In this document: positions 53,620 to 63,577 of the stretch, one piece after another
Layout of the letters: each line of letters starts with the position of its first letter
How positions within the stretch are numbered: the stretch's first letter is position 1
NCBI RefSeq assembly: GCF_000023125.1
Contig: NC_013037.1
Span: 3,410,001-3,474,000 of the forward strand
Source of the DNA: Dyadobacter fermentans DSM 18053
GTDB lineage: Bacteria > Bacteroidota > Bacteroidia > Cytophagales > Spirosomataceae
Reading direction: 5' to 3'
DNA length: 64,000 bases
Notes under the pieces: model-generated
What the model was told of the DNA's origin: nothing
What the model saw: only the letters and a program-made list of their open reading frames with translations
Databases searched by the model: none
Program-made: the position numbers and the translations under genes

Positions 53620-54858
53620 TTACAGCAGCAAACCGGCAAGTGTGGCCGACATGTACGATGCCAGCGTACCCGAGATCAGCGCCTTGAACCCCAGCCGCGC
53701 AAGGTCGGCGCGTCGCGACGGTGCCAATTCGCCAATCCCGCCCACCTGAATGGCGATGGAGCTGAAATTAGCAAAGCCACACAACGCGAAGCTGGTAATG
53801 ACGATCGTCTTATGATCGAGCGTATCCCGGAGCTTCACCATATCGAGATAGGCGACGAACTCGTTGATCACCATTTTGGTGCCCATCAGCGAACCGGCCG
53901 CCTCAATGTCCTTTGCGGGCACGCCCATGGCCCATGCGAAGACGGAGAACACTTTTCCTAGAATAAAATTGAAGCTCAGCTGCGGAAACGCGAAGATGCC
54001 CCCGATGTAACCGAGCAGGTAATCTAGCAATGCCACGAGCGCGATGAAGCCGATCAGCATCGCAATCACATTGAACCCCACTTTAAGGCCTTCGCCTGCA
54101 CCGGCGGCGATGGCATCGAGCAAATTGGCGTGCGTCTTCTGGATTTCGAGCTTCACCATTCCCTTGGTATCCGACTTGTCGGTCTCCGGAAACACGATTT
54201 TGGAAATCACCAATGCGCCCGGCGCGGCCATCAGGCTCGCCGCGATCAGGTATGGTGCCGGCACGCCCAATGAGATATAAACGGCCATTACACCGCCCGC
54301 AATGCAGGCGAAACTACCGGTCATGGACGCCATCAGCTCCGAATTCGTCATGTTTTTCAGATAAGGCTTGATCATAATCTGCGCCTCTACCTGCCCCACA
54401 AACGTGCTCGCCACATTGGAAAGCGCTTCTGCACCGCTCACGCCCATCAGCCAGTACACACCGCGCGCGATGAGCGACACCACGCGCTGCATAATGCCCA
54501 AATGGTAGAGCATATTCACCAGCACGGCTACAAAAATGATGGTTGGAATGACCTTGAAGAAGAAAACGAAGTCGTTGCCCGGCCCGAATGCGCGTTGCAT
54601 AAGCTCGGGCCTCACCAATGTGCCGAATACGAAATCGGCACCTTTGTCGGAAAATGAAAGTAGTTTTTGGACTTTTTCCCCCAGCCACTGAAAAACCCGC
54701 TGCCCAATGTCCGTTCGGAGGATAAACACTGCAAGACCGAATTGAAGTCCCAGGCCCACGACCACCGTTCGATAATTGATGGCCTTTCTATTATTCGACA
54801 TCGCAAAGGCAATGCCCAGGATCAAGACGATACCCAGCAGTCCTGTAAATCTCTCCAT
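53620..54858 (-). CDS. NupC/CNT family nucleoside transporter
   Basis: The protein has 412 residues and about ten transmembrane segments. Typical CNT blocks are present: a gate-domain-like GVSGAEALSNVASTFVGQVEA and GTKMVINEFVAYL, and the ending ALCGFANFSSIAIQVGGIG. It should import nucleosides with Na+ or H+. ATG 54858 gives the usual hydrophobic start (MERFTGLLGI). A possible -7 box with one mismatch (CACCTTTG) lies at 54884-54891. Specificity for purine or pyrimidine nucleosides is not told by sequence. Confidence 0.92.
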   Translation of the reverse strand: MERFTGLLGIVLILGIAFAMSNNRKAINYRTVVVGLGLQFGLAVFILRTDIGQRVFQWLGEKVQKLLSFSDKGADFVFGTLVRPELMQRAFGPGNDFVFFFKVIPTIIFVAVLVNMLYHLGIMQRVVSLIARGVYWLMGVSGAEALSNVASTFVGQVEAQIMIKPYLKNMTNSELMASMTGSFACIAGGVMAVYISLGVPAPYLIAASLMAAPGALVISKIVFPETDKSDTKGMVKLEIQKTHANLLDAIAAGAGEGLKVGFNVIAMLIGFIALVALLDYLLGYIGGIFAFPQLSFNFILGKVFSVFAWAMGVPAKDIEAAGSLMGTKMVINEFVAYLDMVKLRDTLDHKTIVITSFALCGFANFSSIAIQVGGIGELAPSRRADLARLGFKALISGTLASYMSATLAGLLL

Positions 54859-54953
54859 GCTTAGTTTGTTGTCACTTTTTAACCAAAGGTGCAAAATAAC
54901 AACAAATTAGTTGGATGGGCGCTACCGCCTTAAAATATCAGGAAGAGAGGCAA

Positions 54954-55502
54954 TTATTTAGAAGTTTTGTCTGATTTTGCCTCCGTCGCGATCGGATTGG
55001 CGTGCCGGTGGGCGATTTTCCAGACGTTGTTTTCCTTCCGGTAAAGGATGGTAACATGCAAATCGGCCTTGCGGCCGTCGGCAAAGCGGTAGTGTTCTTT
55101 TTGAATGAGGTAACCTTGTGCTGCGCCTTCCTCGCTGGCTACTTTTTCATAGGTGTAGGTAACATCCCTGCCCGTTGCGAGTCCTTCGTTGTTCAGGCTG
55201 GCTTCCACGGCTTTCCACCCTTTAGAATCTGCATTTGCGGCCCCGCCGAAGATCGTCACATCATCCTGATGTGACCACAGCGATTTGAAAAGTGCCGGAT
55301 TTCCCTTCGCCATTTCCAGATTGGCCTTTTGAAGATCTGCAATGGCTGCGTCCATGGAAGTTTTGGTAATCCCCTTAGCTGGACTTTTGGTGCTGAAACC
55401 CGCTGTGACGGGCGGTTGTGCTGTTTCTCTGGTCTTTGTCCTGTATTTAAAGGACGACGCCAGCAGGATCAAGAGGATAAAGACTGAGATATTTCTTTTC
55501 AT
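54954..55502 (-). CDS. Secreted SnoaL/NTF2-like protein
   Basis: The protein has 182 residues. ATG 55502 starts a signal peptide (ISVFILLILLASSF). The remainder has the cone-shaped NTF2-like fold pattern: a helix pair (MDAAIADLQKANLEMAKGNPALFKSLWS), then VTIFGG, GWKAVEASL and a C-terminal VTILYRKENNVWKIAHRHA strand pair. Members are often enzymes or binding proteins of unknown substrate, and the DUF4440/SnoaL group fits best. It lies between metH and nupC on the same strand. Function not assigned. Confidence 0.78.
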   Translation of the reverse strand: MKRNISVFILLILLASSFKYRTKTRETAQPPVTAGFSTKSPAKGITKTSMDAAIADLQKANLEMAKGNPALFKSLWSHQDDVTIFGGAANADSKGWKAVEASLNNEGLATGRDVTYTYEKVASEEGAAQGYLIQKEHYRFADGRKADLHVTILYRKENNVWKIAHRHANPIATEAKSDKTSK

Positions 55503-55645
55503 GGCTAATAAACTATTAAGTTCTTCACTTAAGTAATGCAAATATCCGCCGTTAATCCATCAAATAATAGCGTATAAATACCCGATTAAGCTGCGGCATA
55601 CCACCTAATTACGCCTTTTCGTAAAAAAAATTATGTTTTGGGCAC

Positions 55646-55681
55646 AAAAAAAGGAGAATAGTAACAAACTACCCTCCTTTT
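55646..55681 (-). terminator. Rho-independent terminator of metH
   Basis: On the - strand AAAAGGAG and TAGT pair with ACTA and CTCCTTTT around a short loop with a 2-base internal loop. A seven-T run follows. It begins about 23 bases past the metH stop. Confidence 0.75.
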
Positions 55682-55703
55682 GTATTTTTTAAATAATACA
55701 ACC

Positions 55704-58700
55704 TTAATAAGCGAGCACTGGCGAGAGCCACTTCTCAATCTCCTCCACCGGCATGTTTTTCCGGCGTGCGTAGTCCTCCACCTGGTCCTTGTAAATTTTT
55801 CCAACCGGGAAATATCGGCTGTCCGGATGTGAAAAATACCAGCCTGAAACGCTGCTAGCCGGATACATCGCAAAGCTTTCCGTCAATGTAATGCCCAGCT
55901 CTTCTGCATTCAGTAGGTCGAACAAATGGCGCTTTTCGGTGTGGTCGGGGCAGGCCGGGTAGCCGGGTGCCGGACGAATGCCTTTGTATTCTTCTTTGAT
56001 GAGCTCTTCGTTGGAGAAGCTCTCCTCTTTGGCATAACCCCAAAGCTCCTTCCGCACCTTTTCGTGCATTAATTCCGCCAATGCTTCCACCAAACGGTCG
56101 GCAAGGGCTTTGATCATAATGCTGTTGTAATCGTCGTGGTCCTTCTCGTATTTTTCGAGCAGCGCCTCTATTCCTACACCTGCCGTCACCGCAAAACCAC
56201 CCACATAATCGGTATGGCCCGATTCGAGCGGTGCTACGAAGTCGGACAAGCAGTAATTGGGCAGGTTGGCAGCTTTCTGGCTTTGCTGGCGCAGATGGTG
56301 CAATACCGCAGCGGTATCGGCCACAAGCTCGCCTGCATTCAGGTTTTCGACGCCTTGCTGACTGATTTTATATTCAATATGCTGATGCGACCCGTGACGT
56401 TCGCAAAGCACCTCCCTCGTTTCTTCGTTGAAATGGTGCAGCACAATGTCGTCACCGATCGAGTTGGCGGGCCAGAAACCCACTACGGCGCGGGCTTTCA
56501 GTGTTTTATCGCGAATAATCTCACCGAGCAGCACGGCTGCATCTTCGAATAACCGCTGTGCTTCCTTCCCAACCACGGCATCATCGAAAATCTTAGGATA
56601 TTTTCCGTGCAGCTGCCAGGTCTGGAAGAATGGCGTCCAGTCAATGTATTTCGAAATTTCGGCCAGATCGTAATCGTCGTACACCCGCGTACCCAGGAAC
56701 TGCGGTTTCACTGCCTGGAAGTTTGTCCAATCGATTTTGGCCTTGTTGTCCCTCGCTTTGCCGATGGCCACATGCGCTTTTTCACCGCCGCGTTTTGAGT
56801 GGTCGTCGCGCAGCTTGGCGTATTCGGCTTTGATATCCGCCAGCACTTCGGCCTGGCTTTGCTCGCTCTGGATGAGCTTACCGGCCACCGGCACCGAACG
56901 GGAGGCATCGAGCACGTGGATCACCGGTCCCGAGTAATTCGGGTCGATTTTCACCGCCGTATGAATGCGGGATGTAGTAGCACCGCCGATGAGCAACGGC
57001 ATTTTCATGCTGCGGCGCTCCATTTCTTTGGCCACACCCACCATTTCGTCCAGCGATGGCGTGATCAGCCCCGACAGACCGATGATATCCACATTATGTT
57101 CCTGCGCAGCGGCCAGGATCTTGTCGGTCGGCACCATTACGCCCAGGTCGATGATCTCGTAATTGTTACAGCCAAGCACCACGCCCACAATGTTTTTACC
57201 AATGTCGTGAACATCGCCTTTAACGGTAGCAAGCAGAATCTTACCGGCCGATGAACCGCCGTCCTGTTTCTCCGCCTCGATAAATGGCTGCAAATAAGCC
57301 ACAGCCTTTTTCATCACACGCGCCGATTTCACAACCTGCGGCAGGAACATTTTCCCTTCGCCGAACAAGTCGCCGACGATGCTCATGCCATCCATCAATG
57401 GGCCTTCGATCACTTCCAGCGGACGATCGAACAGCAAGCGGCATTCCTCGGTGTCTTCATCCACATAATCAGCAATGCCTTTCACCAATGCGTGAGAAAT
57501 TCGCTCTTTCACAGGAAGTTGTCTCCAAGAAAGATCCGGACCACTTTGCGATTTGCCCTTGTCTTTTACGGTTTCCGCATAAGTTACCAAACGTTCCGTG
57601 GCATCCGCGCGGCGGTTAAGCAGCACATCCTCCACCAGTTCCAGCACGTCTTTCGGAATTTCATCATAAATGCCGATCTGGCCTGCGTTCACGATGCCCA
57701 TATCCATTCCCGCCTTGATCGCGTGGTACAGGAACGCCGTGTGGATTGCCTCACGCACCGGCTCGTTCCCGCGGAAACTGAACGACACGTTGGAAACACC
57801 ACCCGATACTTTCGCATGCGGCAGGTTTTCCTTGATCCATCTCACACTGTTGATAAAGTCAACCGCGTAATTGTTATGTTCTTCCATTCCCGTCGCGACG
57901 GTCAGGATGTTGGGGTCAAAAATGATGTCCTCGGCCGGGAAACCTACTTCGTCCACCAAAATGCGGTAGGCACGTTCGCAGATTTCAATGCGGCGCTCGT
58001 AGTTGTCGGCCTGGCCTTTTTCGTCAAAAGCCATCACCACCGTAGCGGCGCCGTAGCGAAGCACGGTCCGGGCCGATTCCTTGAATTTCTCTTCTCCTTC
58101 TTTGAGAGAAATCGAGTTCACGATAGATTTCCCCTGCACGCATTTTAGCCCTGATTCGATCACCTCCCATTTCGAGGAGTCGATCATCAGCGGTACTTTG
58201 GAAATGTCGGGCTCGGATGCGATCAGGTTCACAAATGTCTTCATCGCCTCCACACCGTCGATCATCCCTTCGTCGAGGTTAACGTCTATCACCTGCGCGC
58301 CGCTTTCTACCTGCTCGCGCGCAATGCTCAGCGCTTCGTCGTATTTGCTCTCGCGGATCAGGCGGGCGAATTTCTTCGAACCCGTCACGTTACAGCGCTC
58401 ACCGATGTTCACGAAGTTGGTCAATGCATTGATTTTGACCGGTTCGAGACCCGAAAGCTTCATCACCGTTTCGGAAGCCGGCAGCGGTCGCGGGCTGTGT
58501 TTTCCGGCGATTTCCGCAATCACACGAATGTGATCAGGCGTGGTACCGCAGCAGCCGCCGATGATATTGACCAGGTTATCCCTCAAAAACCCGTCGATCA
58601 CCTCCCCCATTTGCTCCGGCGTCTCGTCGTATTCGCCCATTTCGTTCGGCAAGCCCGCATTCGGGTGCGCCGAGGTGTAAAAAGGCGATTCTTTGGCCAT

Positions 58701-59528
58701 AATCTGCACGTAAGGACGCATCAAATCTGCTCCCAATGCACAGTTGAGGCCTACTGATAATAATGGCAAATGCGATACCGAGGTCAGGAATGCCTCGGTG
58801 GTTTGTCCTGAAAGCGTCCGCCCCGAAGCATCGGTAATCGTGCCCGAGATCATGATCGGCAACGCCTGCCCCGGCTCGATCCGCCAGGATTCCAGGTGTT
58901 CCACTTTCCCGGCTTTCGCATCGGCAAAGAACTGGTCGATCGCGAACAGCGCGGCTTTGGCATTGAGTGTATCAAATATGGTTTCCACCAAAAGCAGGTC
59001 GCAGCCGCCGTCGGTGAGGCCTTTTACCTGTTCGTAATAGGCTTCCACGAGCTGGTCGAAGCTGATGGCGCGGAAGCCGGGGTTGTTCACGTCCGGCGAA
59101 AGCGACGCGGTGCGGTTGGTTGGGCCGATCGAACCTGCTACGAAACGCGGCTTGTGCGGCTCGCGTTCGGTAAATTCGTCGGCGACTTCGCGTGCCAGCC
59201 GCGCGGATTCATAGTTGAGTTCGTACACGATTTCCTCCATGCCGTAATCGGCCATGGCGATGGTGGTGCCCGAAAATGTATTGGTTTCGGCAATATCTGC
59301 CCCTGCCGCGAAATAGGCGGCGTGAATTTCTTTGATAATGTCGGGACGTGTGAGTGAAAGCAAATCATTGTTCCCTTTCACATCATGCGGCCAGTCCGCG
59401 AACCGTTCTCCCCGGTAGTCGTGATCCTGCAATTTATACCGCTGGATCATCGTACCCATAGCGCCATCCAGTACCAGAATACGGTTTTTGAGAATTTCGC
59501 GGATATCTGCTTTTTGAGTTGCTACCAT
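55704..59528 (-). CDS. metH: Cobalamin-dependent methionine synthase
   Basis: The protein has 1274 residues and is full length. The homocysteine-binding barrel (about 1-350) has zinc ligands Cys263, Cys326 and Cys327 (GGCCGT). The pterin-binding domain (about 360-640) starts [14 protein letters not shown]. The cobalamin module has GDVHDIGKN with the cobalt-ligating His774, and the C-terminal activation domain binds SAM. It converts homocysteine to methionine using 5-methyl-THF. A close promoter match lies upstream and a terminator downstream. It is divergent from an Lrp-type gene, a likely but unproven regulator. Confidence 0.97.
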   Translation of the reverse strand: MVATQKADIREILKNRILVLDGAMGTMIQRYKLQDHDYRGERFADWPHDVKGNNDLLSLTRPDIIKEIHAAYFAAGADIAETNTFSGTTIAMADYGMEEIVYELNYESARLAREVADEFTEREPHKPRFVAGSIGPTNRTASLSPDVNNPGFRAISFDQLVEAYYEQVKGLTDGGCDLLLVETIFDTLNAKAALFAIDQFFADAKAGKVEHLESWRIEPGQALPIMISGTITDASGRTLSGQTTEAFLTSVSHLPLLSVGLNCALGADLMRPYVQIMAKESPFYTSAHPNAGLPNEMGEYDETPEQMGEVIDGFLRDNLVNIIGGCCGTTPDHIRVIAEIAGKHSPRPLPASETVMKLSGLEPVKINALTNFVNIGERCNVTGSKKFARLIRESKYDEALSIAREQVESGAQVIDVNLDEGMIDGVEAMKTFVNLIASEPDISKVPLMIDSSKWEVIESGLKCVQGKSIVNSISLKEGEEKFKESARTVLRYGAATVVMAFDEKGQADNYERRIEICERAYRILVDEVGFPAEDIIFDPNILTVATGMEEHNNYAVDFINSVRWIKENLPHAKVSGGVSNVSFSFRGNEPVREAIHTAFLYHAIKAGMDMGIVNAGQIGIYDEIPKDVLELVEDVLLNRRADATERLVTYAETVKDKGKSQSGPDLSWRQLPVKERISHALVKGIADYVDEDTEECRLLFDRPLEVIEGPLMDGMSIVGDLFGEGKMFLPQVVKSARVMKKAVAYLQPFIEAEKQDGGSSAGKILLATVKGDVHDIGKNIVGVVLGCNNYEIIDLGVMVPTDKILAAAQEHNVDIIGLSGLITPSLDEMVGVAKEMERRSMKMPLLIGGATTSRIHTAVKIDPNYSGPVIHVLDASRSVPVAGKLIQSEQSQAEVLADIKAEYAKLRDDHSKRGGEKAHVAIGKARDNKAKIDWTNFQAVKPQFLGTRVYDDYDLAEISKYIDWTPFFQTWQLHGKYPKIFDDAVVGKEAQRLFEDAAVLLGEIIRDKTLKARAVVGFWPANSIGDDIVLHHFNEETREVLCERHGSHQHIEYKISQQGVENLNAGELVADTAAVLHHLRQQSQKAANLPNYCLSDFVAPLESGHTDYVGGFAVTAGVGIEALLEKYEKDHDDYNSIMIKALADRLVEALAELMHEKVRKELWGYAKEESFSNEELIKEEYKGIRPAPGYPACPDHTEKRHLFDLLNAEELGITLTESFAMYPASSVSGWYFSHPDSRYFPVGKIYKDQVEDYARRKNMPVEEIEKWLSPVLAY

Positions 59529-59585
59529 AAGTGTTTTAATGTATGATGATCATTTCGCCGGAAAAGCATATAGCTTCTGAACTGA

Positions 59586-59615
59586 CAAATTTAAGTCAAT
59601 AGATGTTTTGTTCAA
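59586..59615 (-). promoter_or_regulatory. metH promoter: TTG (-33) and TAAATTTG (-7)
   Basis: The -7 box at 59586-59593 is an exact TAnnTTTG match. TTG at 59613-59615 lies 19 bases further upstream, the best spaced -33/-7 pair in this window. The leader would be about 50 bases. Confidence 0.65.
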
Positions 59616-59630
59616 TAAAATCAAAAAATT

Positions 59631-59645
59631 CAGACTAAAAGTCTG
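59631..59645. promoter_or_regulatory. Small palindrome between metH and the Lrp gene
   Basis: CAGACT and AGTCTG flank AAA. It lies just upstream of the metH -33 element and about 70 bases from the Lrp start, where an operator for a divergent regulator could sit. The link is inference. Confidence 0.3.
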
Positions 59646-59716
59646 GAAGTTTTACCTAACCTAAATTATTTATCTATATTCGAACCCATCTCGGAGTGAA
59701 TAAAGATATTCTATCT

Positions 59717-60193
59717 ATGCATAATCTGGACGATATTGACGCCAAAATCCTGCATTTGCTGCAACAGGACGCTACTTTGAAAACACGTGAACTGTCGGAA
59801 AAGTTGAACCTCTCCTACACGCCCGTGTACGAACGCGTGCGACGGTTGGAAAAGGAAGGGATTATCAAAAAATACGTTGCGCTGGTGGACCGCGAGAAGG
59901 TAGGCAAAAAGCTCATGGCCTTCTGCAACATTGCCTTGAAGGAGCATTCGAAGGTGATGGGCGAAAAGTTTGTGAAGGCGGTGTCGGCAATGAGTGAGGT
60001 GATGGAATGCTTTAATATCTCCGGCGATTACGATTTTTTGCTGAAAGTGGTGGTCGATGATATGTCGCAATACCAGCAGTTTTTAATGCAAAAGCTGGGT
60101 TCGCTGGAAAACATCGGTAGCACGCACAGCCTGTTTGTCATGGGCGAGATCAAAAACTCGTCGGCCCTGGAAATGCTGCCTTCAAAAAAATAA
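59717..60193 (+). CDS. Lrp/AsnC family transcriptional regulator
   Basis: The protein has 158 residues. The N-terminal helix-turn-helix has DDIDAKILHLLQQDA and YTPVYERVRRLEKEGII. The C-terminal RAM/AsnC effector domain has GDYDFLLKVVVDDM, the typical ligand-pocket strand. ATG 59717 matches the family start; GTG 59696 is possible. It is divergent from metH, so it may sense an amino acid and control metH or itself. No exact -7 box was found upstream, only TATATTCG near 59675 with one mismatch. Confidence 0.93.
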   Translation: MHNLDDIDAKILHLLQQDATLKTRELSEKLNLSYTPVYERVRRLEKEGIIKKYVALVDREKVGKKLMAFCNIALKEHSKVMGEKFVKAVSAMSEVMECFNISGDYDFLLKVVVDDMSQYQQFLMQKLGSLENIGSTHSLFVMGEIKNSSALEMLPSKK

Positions 60194-60223
60194 ATACGGC
60201 CCCGGAAAATCCAGCACCGTATT
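60193..60223 (+). terminator. Possible weak terminator after the Lrp gene
   Basis: AATACGG pairs with CCGTATT across a 17-base loop. There is no T run, so the call is tentative. Confidence 0.3.
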
Positions 60224-60498
60224 CCAACTCACCCCTAACAAAATATCCTGACGATCGCTTCGATCGGTAAATTTCGCTTGCCGTTTGATAGTCCGCATTG
60301 ATGGGATATCAAACCATTATCTGCCTTTACGCCCCCTCCAAGGCCTGCGTTGCATAGCCGACGCATTTTTTTGCTTTTTTTCGCCGCCAGCCTCATTCCG
60401 AAGCATCAAAACTTTTCGTATTTTTTTGCAACAGAATGCAAGTCCGGGACGTATTCGAAAATGAGTAATTCTATCCCTGACAATTTGATACCCTGACT
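60224..60498. other. Gap upstream of the ECF sigma gene with no recognised feature
   Basis: This is the remainder of the 305-base gap. It contains T-rich runs near 60367-60440. I see no open frame, exact -7 box or RNA fold. The sigma factor promoter should lie here. Confidence 0.5.
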
Positions 60499-61113
60499 TT
60501 GCTTTTTAAAAGAAAAATATCTTTTAACCAAAACGACTTTGAGTCGGTGGTAACGGCATGTATTGCCGGAGATAACCAGGCACAGAGGCATTTGTACAAA
60601 CAATTCTTCGGCTATTCGAAAAGCATCTGCCTGCGGTACACATCATCGGCGGAAGAGGCGGAGGAAGTTTTGAATGAAGGATTTTTAAAAGTATTCAACA
60701 ACCTGGGAAAGTACGACGTAAACCATCCCTTCAAGGCATGGTTGCGGACGATTATGGTGAACACGGCTATCAGCTATTACCGCAAGCACAAAAAGCACAC
60801 GGAAGATGTGATCGCCCTGGAAGACGCACCTTATCCCAAATTTGATGAAGACGTAATAAGTCAGATCACTGCTGAGGAAATACTGGAACTGATCCAGCGG
60901 ATCAAACCGGTTTACAAGAATGTATTTTTGTTATACGTGGTGGATGGCTACAATCATCGTGAGATAGCAGACCTGCTGCAAATTAACGAGGCGACGGTAC
61001 GATCGCATTATGTGCGCGCCCGGGCTCGTTTGCAGCATTTGATCAAACAATATTACCCACATCTCTTCCCAAGTGATTGGGCTGTTAAGTCGTTCAGAGG
61101 CAATGAAAACTAG
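60499..61113 (+). CDS. ECF-type RNA polymerase sigma factor
   Basis: The protein has 204 residues. Region 2 contains QRHLYKQFFGYSKSICLRYTSS and the core-binding FKAWLRTIMVNTAISYYRK. Region 4 has EILELIQRIKPVYKNVF and the helix-turn-helix YNHREIADLLQINEATVRSHYVRAR. No ATG lies near the expected N-terminus, so TTG 60499 is taken as the start; the following residues match related N-termini. Its last 11 bases overlap the next gene, an anti-sigma-like protein. It probably drives an envelope-related regulon. Confidence 0.92.
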   Translation: MLFKRKISFNQNDFESVVTACIAGDNQAQRHLYKQFFGYSKSICLRYTSSAEEAEEVLNEGFLKVFNNLGKYDVNHPFKAWLRTIMVNTAISYYRKHKKHTEDVIALEDAPYPKFDEDVISQITAEEILELIQRIKPVYKNVFLLYVVDGYNHREIADLLQINEATVRSHYVRARARLQHLIKQYYPHLFPSDWAVKSFRGNEN

Positions 61114-62566
61114 TAAATTTGAGAATACTTTACGCCGAAAATTAGAGAGTATTGAGCCAGACTTCCAAGAGCAGGACTGGGCCCGTATGCAAAATTATAT
61201 GCAGACGCACACCCCGCCCTCGTTTCTGCAACAATATGGCTCCTGGATCGGGTACGCCGCCGCCGCGTCGGTAACGTCCGTGATGGCTTATATGTACGTC
61301 GGCCAGCTCTCACAAAACGATCACCTCGTGCGGGACGTAAAAAATCTCCAGAGCCAGATCGAGCTGATCAAAAACCAGCCCTCGCAGGCGGATACCGTTT
61401 ACGTGCTGCAAACCGCGCCGGATGGGCAAAGCCTCCAAGCATCCTTGCAGCCGCGCGATTACAGGCGCATTGCTTCGCCAGGCACGTTGCAGCCGCATGT
61501 GAGCAGAAATGGGCAGGCCGCGCAGCAATCGTTCGCAACAGAACATGAATCGGAAAGCAACCGTGAGGCAAGTTCCAGTAATGCAAATGCGGATCAGCAC
61601 AATGCATCCGAAGAAATGCTTGCAGCCGACCCGGCTTCGCGTGAAGCGGCTTCCGTGGACCAGGGAATGAGCAGCGGTGCAAATGCAATGGCTCAAAACC
61701 AGCAGCCGCAAGCTCCGGCTAATCCGGCAGATTCCAAAACATTCGGCAGCGGATTGCCTGTTGCCGAGATCAACGCCCCGGTTGAAATGCAAACCGGCAT
61801 TTCTCTGCAACGCAAAATGCATTATGAACTGGCGAGCAAACTTTCAACCCGGCAGGTGCAGCGTGCTTTGCTTGCCCATAACTTTAAGCCTGCGGCCAAA
61901 TCGCCGGTGAGCGGGAAAAAGGCCGAGCAACTGGCCCAAGCCGAAACCGTAATCCCGAAATTGCCTTTGAAAACGCCTTACCGCTTCGGCGCGGCCTATC
62001 AGGTGGAAGGAAACGGTCAGGGGAAAACGGTGATGGGTGAAGTCATTATCAAGAAAAAATTCTCCATTGCGGCCGGCATTACGTGGCTGAAAGTGAAACC
62101 GGCCGAGTTCTTTACCGAAACCATCTTCCGCGAGAAGGCCCGCAAGGATTTCAAGGAGACGCATCCCGGACAAGTGCCGCAGATTTTCCAGCTTTATAAT
62201 ATTAAAATCGACCAGAGTGTGGTCCAAATGCCGCTTACGCTGGCTTTCCGGAACACAGTCAAAGACGATTGGGCCTATTACGCAAGTATGGGCACGAACA
62301 TCCGGCTTTCAACCCGGGAAACTGTTTCTTATGATTGCCGGGGGCCCAAAGATGAGTTTTTCAACCAAAGCTTTTCCAAAAAAGGAGATATCTCGCCGAT
62401 CACGTCGATGAACTTCGCTGTGGGGATCGAAAAGAGCTGGCACCCGATCGTGGTGCAGGCCGAAGGGTATTGGGTCAACTACTTCAAACCGATTACGCCG
62501 TTCAGGCACAGCGCCGGTCCGGGCTTGAGAGTTAAGCTTTTGTACCAGATAGGCCGTCAATTGTAG
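61103..62566 (+). CDS. Anti-sigma-like membrane protein with C-terminal barrel-like domain
   Basis: The protein has 487 residues from ATG 61103, which overlaps the sigma gene by 11 bases. The N-terminal 45 residues are cytoplasmic and charged (FENTLRRKLESIEPDFQEQDW), like a short anti-sigma segment. One transmembrane helix is at about 47-66. A short coiled coil and a Ser/Ala/Gln/Asn-rich linker (about 130-220) lead to a C-terminal region (about 300-487) with alternating strands resembling an outer-membrane beta-barrel domain, ending in a YQIGRQL strand. The architecture suggests envelope sensing coupled to the sigma factor. No recognised full-length family; function is inferred. Confidence 0.65.
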   Translation: MKTSKFENTLRRKLESIEPDFQEQDWARMQNYMQTHTPPSFLQQYGSWIGYAAAASVTSVMAYMYVGQLSQNDHLVRDVKNLQSQIELIKNQPSQADTVYVLQTAPDGQSLQASLQPRDYRRIASPGTLQPHVSRNGQAAQQSFATEHESESNREASSSNANADQHNASEEMLAADPASREAASVDQGMSSGANAMAQNQQPQAPANPADSKTFGSGLPVAEINAPVEMQTGISLQRKMHYELASKLSTRQVQRALLAHNFKPAAKSPVSGKKAEQLAQAETVIPKLPLKTPYRFGAAYQVEGNGQGKTVMGEVIIKKKFSIAAGITWLKVKPAEFFTETIFREKARKDFKETHPGQVPQIFQLYNIKIDQSVVQMPLTLAFRNTVKDDWAYYASMGTNIRLSTRETVSYDCRGPKDEFFNQSFSKKGDISPITSMNFAVGIEKSWHPIVVQAEGYWVNYFKPITPFRHSAGPGLRVKLLYQIGRQL

Positions 62567-62581
62567 CTTTTACATATGAAG

Positions 62582-62616
62582 TTTCGCGGGCAGGTTATTG
62601 AAACTTGTCCGCGAAA
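62582..62616 (+). terminator. Rho-independent terminator of the sigma/anti-sigma operon
   Basis: An 11-bp stem, TTTCGCGGGCA/TGTCCGCGAAA, has one G-T pair and a 13-base loop. TTTTATTTTT follows. It lies 15 bases past the stop and inside the longer ppx frame, which argues against that longer start. Confidence 0.8.
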
Positions 62617-62619
62617 TTT

Positions 62620-62627
62620 TATTTTTG
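62620..62627 (+). promoter_or_regulatory. -7 box TATTTTTG of ppx
   Basis: This is an exact TAnnTTTG match 30 bases upstream of TTG 62657. It starts 3 bases after the preceding terminator stem. Confidence 0.55.
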
Positions 62628-62656
62628 GCCTTTATTTATCCCCTATTGACGAGCTT

Positions 62657-63541
62657 TTGAAATTCGCTGCCATAGATATCGGTTCCAATGGTGCCCGCAT
62701 GCAGATCTCATCCGTGTTGCATGACGACGGCATTTCCCGCTTCAAGAAGGTCGAATATGTGCGGTTTCCGCTTCGCCTCGGACATGATGTTTTCACCCAG
62801 GGACGCATTACGCCCCAAAGCGAAGACCGCATGATGAAACTGATGCTGGCCTACCAGCTGCTGATGGAACTCCACGAAGTAGATGACTACATGGCCTGCT
62901 CCACGTCCGCCATGCGCGAAGCCGCTAACGGCCAGGAGGTGCGCGACCACATCGAGCAGCGCACCGGCATCCACATTCAAATCATCGACGGGCAAAAAGA
63001 AGCCGAACTGGTGAACAATGTGGTGGTGAAGTCGCTGAGCGACGGCCAGTACATCCACATCGACGTGGGTGGCGGCAGTACCGAGCTGAACCTTTATCAG
63101 GACCGGCAGAAAATCACGGCCAAATCTTTCAAACTGGGCTCCGTGCGGCTTCTGGAAGGGAAAGAGTCCAAAAATGCGTGGCTGAAAATAAAGGAATGGA
63201 TTAACCAGAACGTGGATTACAGCCGGCCGATCCAGGCAGTTGGCACGGGCGGTAACATCAACAAGCTGTTCGATCTGTCTTCCAAACTCACCGAAAGCTC
63301 CACGAGCCTCGAAGAAATTCAGCGAATGCGCGATTACATTGATCAGTTTTCGCTAGCCGACCGGATTAATAAGCTGCAACTCAACCCCGATCGAGCGGAC
63401 GTAATTGTGCCCGCCGGTGATATCTATACTTCCGCCATGCGCTGGGCCGGTGCGGACGTCATTCACGTGCCTGACGTGGGCTTGAAAGACGGAATGCTAC
63501 AACTGCTCTACGAACGTGCATGCCGCAAAAAAAAGGCCTGA
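62657..63541 (+). CDS. ppx: Exopolyphosphatase (Ppx/GppA family)
   Basis: The protein has 294 residues in the ASKHA fold: FAAIDIGSNGARM at the start, TSAMREAANGQEV and HIDVGGGSTELNLY, the phosphate-binding motif. It cleaves terminal phosphate from polyphosphate or acts on pppGpp. The frame is open from 62576, but a terminator and a -7 box fill that stretch, so TTG 62657 is taken as the start, giving the normal family N-terminus. At this length it is the short, two-domain form. The stop codon is part of a terminator stem. Confidence 0.92.
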   Translation: MKFAAIDIGSNGARMQISSVLHDDGISRFKKVEYVRFPLRLGHDVFTQGRITPQSEDRMMKLMLAYQLLMELHEVDDYMACSTSAMREAANGQEVRDHIEQRTGIHIQIIDGQKEAELVNNVVVKSLSDGQYIHIDVGGGSTELNLYQDRQKITAKSFKLGSVRLLEGKESKNAWLKIKEWINQNVDYSRPIQAVGTGGNINKLFDLSSKLTESSTSLEEIQRMRDYIDQFSLADRINKLQLNPDRADVIVPAGDIYTSAMRWAGADVIHVPDVGLKDGMLQLLYERACRKKKA

Positions 63542-63554
63542 AACCAGGCCTTTT
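63531..63554. terminator. Terminator after ppx overlapping its stop codon
   Basis: A perfect 10-bp stem, AAAAGGCCTG/CAGGCCTTTT, has an AAAC loop. The left arm contains the TG of the TGA stop. It also serves the convergent small membrane protein gene, whose side reads into an A-rich flank giving a T run. Confidence 0.8.
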
Positions 63555-63577
63555 ACATTAATCTTAATTTCCGGCGA

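Noticed and set aside
59529-59716. Cobalamin riboswitch upstream of metH
   Set aside because: The gap is 188 bases with a short leader after the promoter, and I could not find the conserved B12-box pattern. A covariance-model search would settle it.
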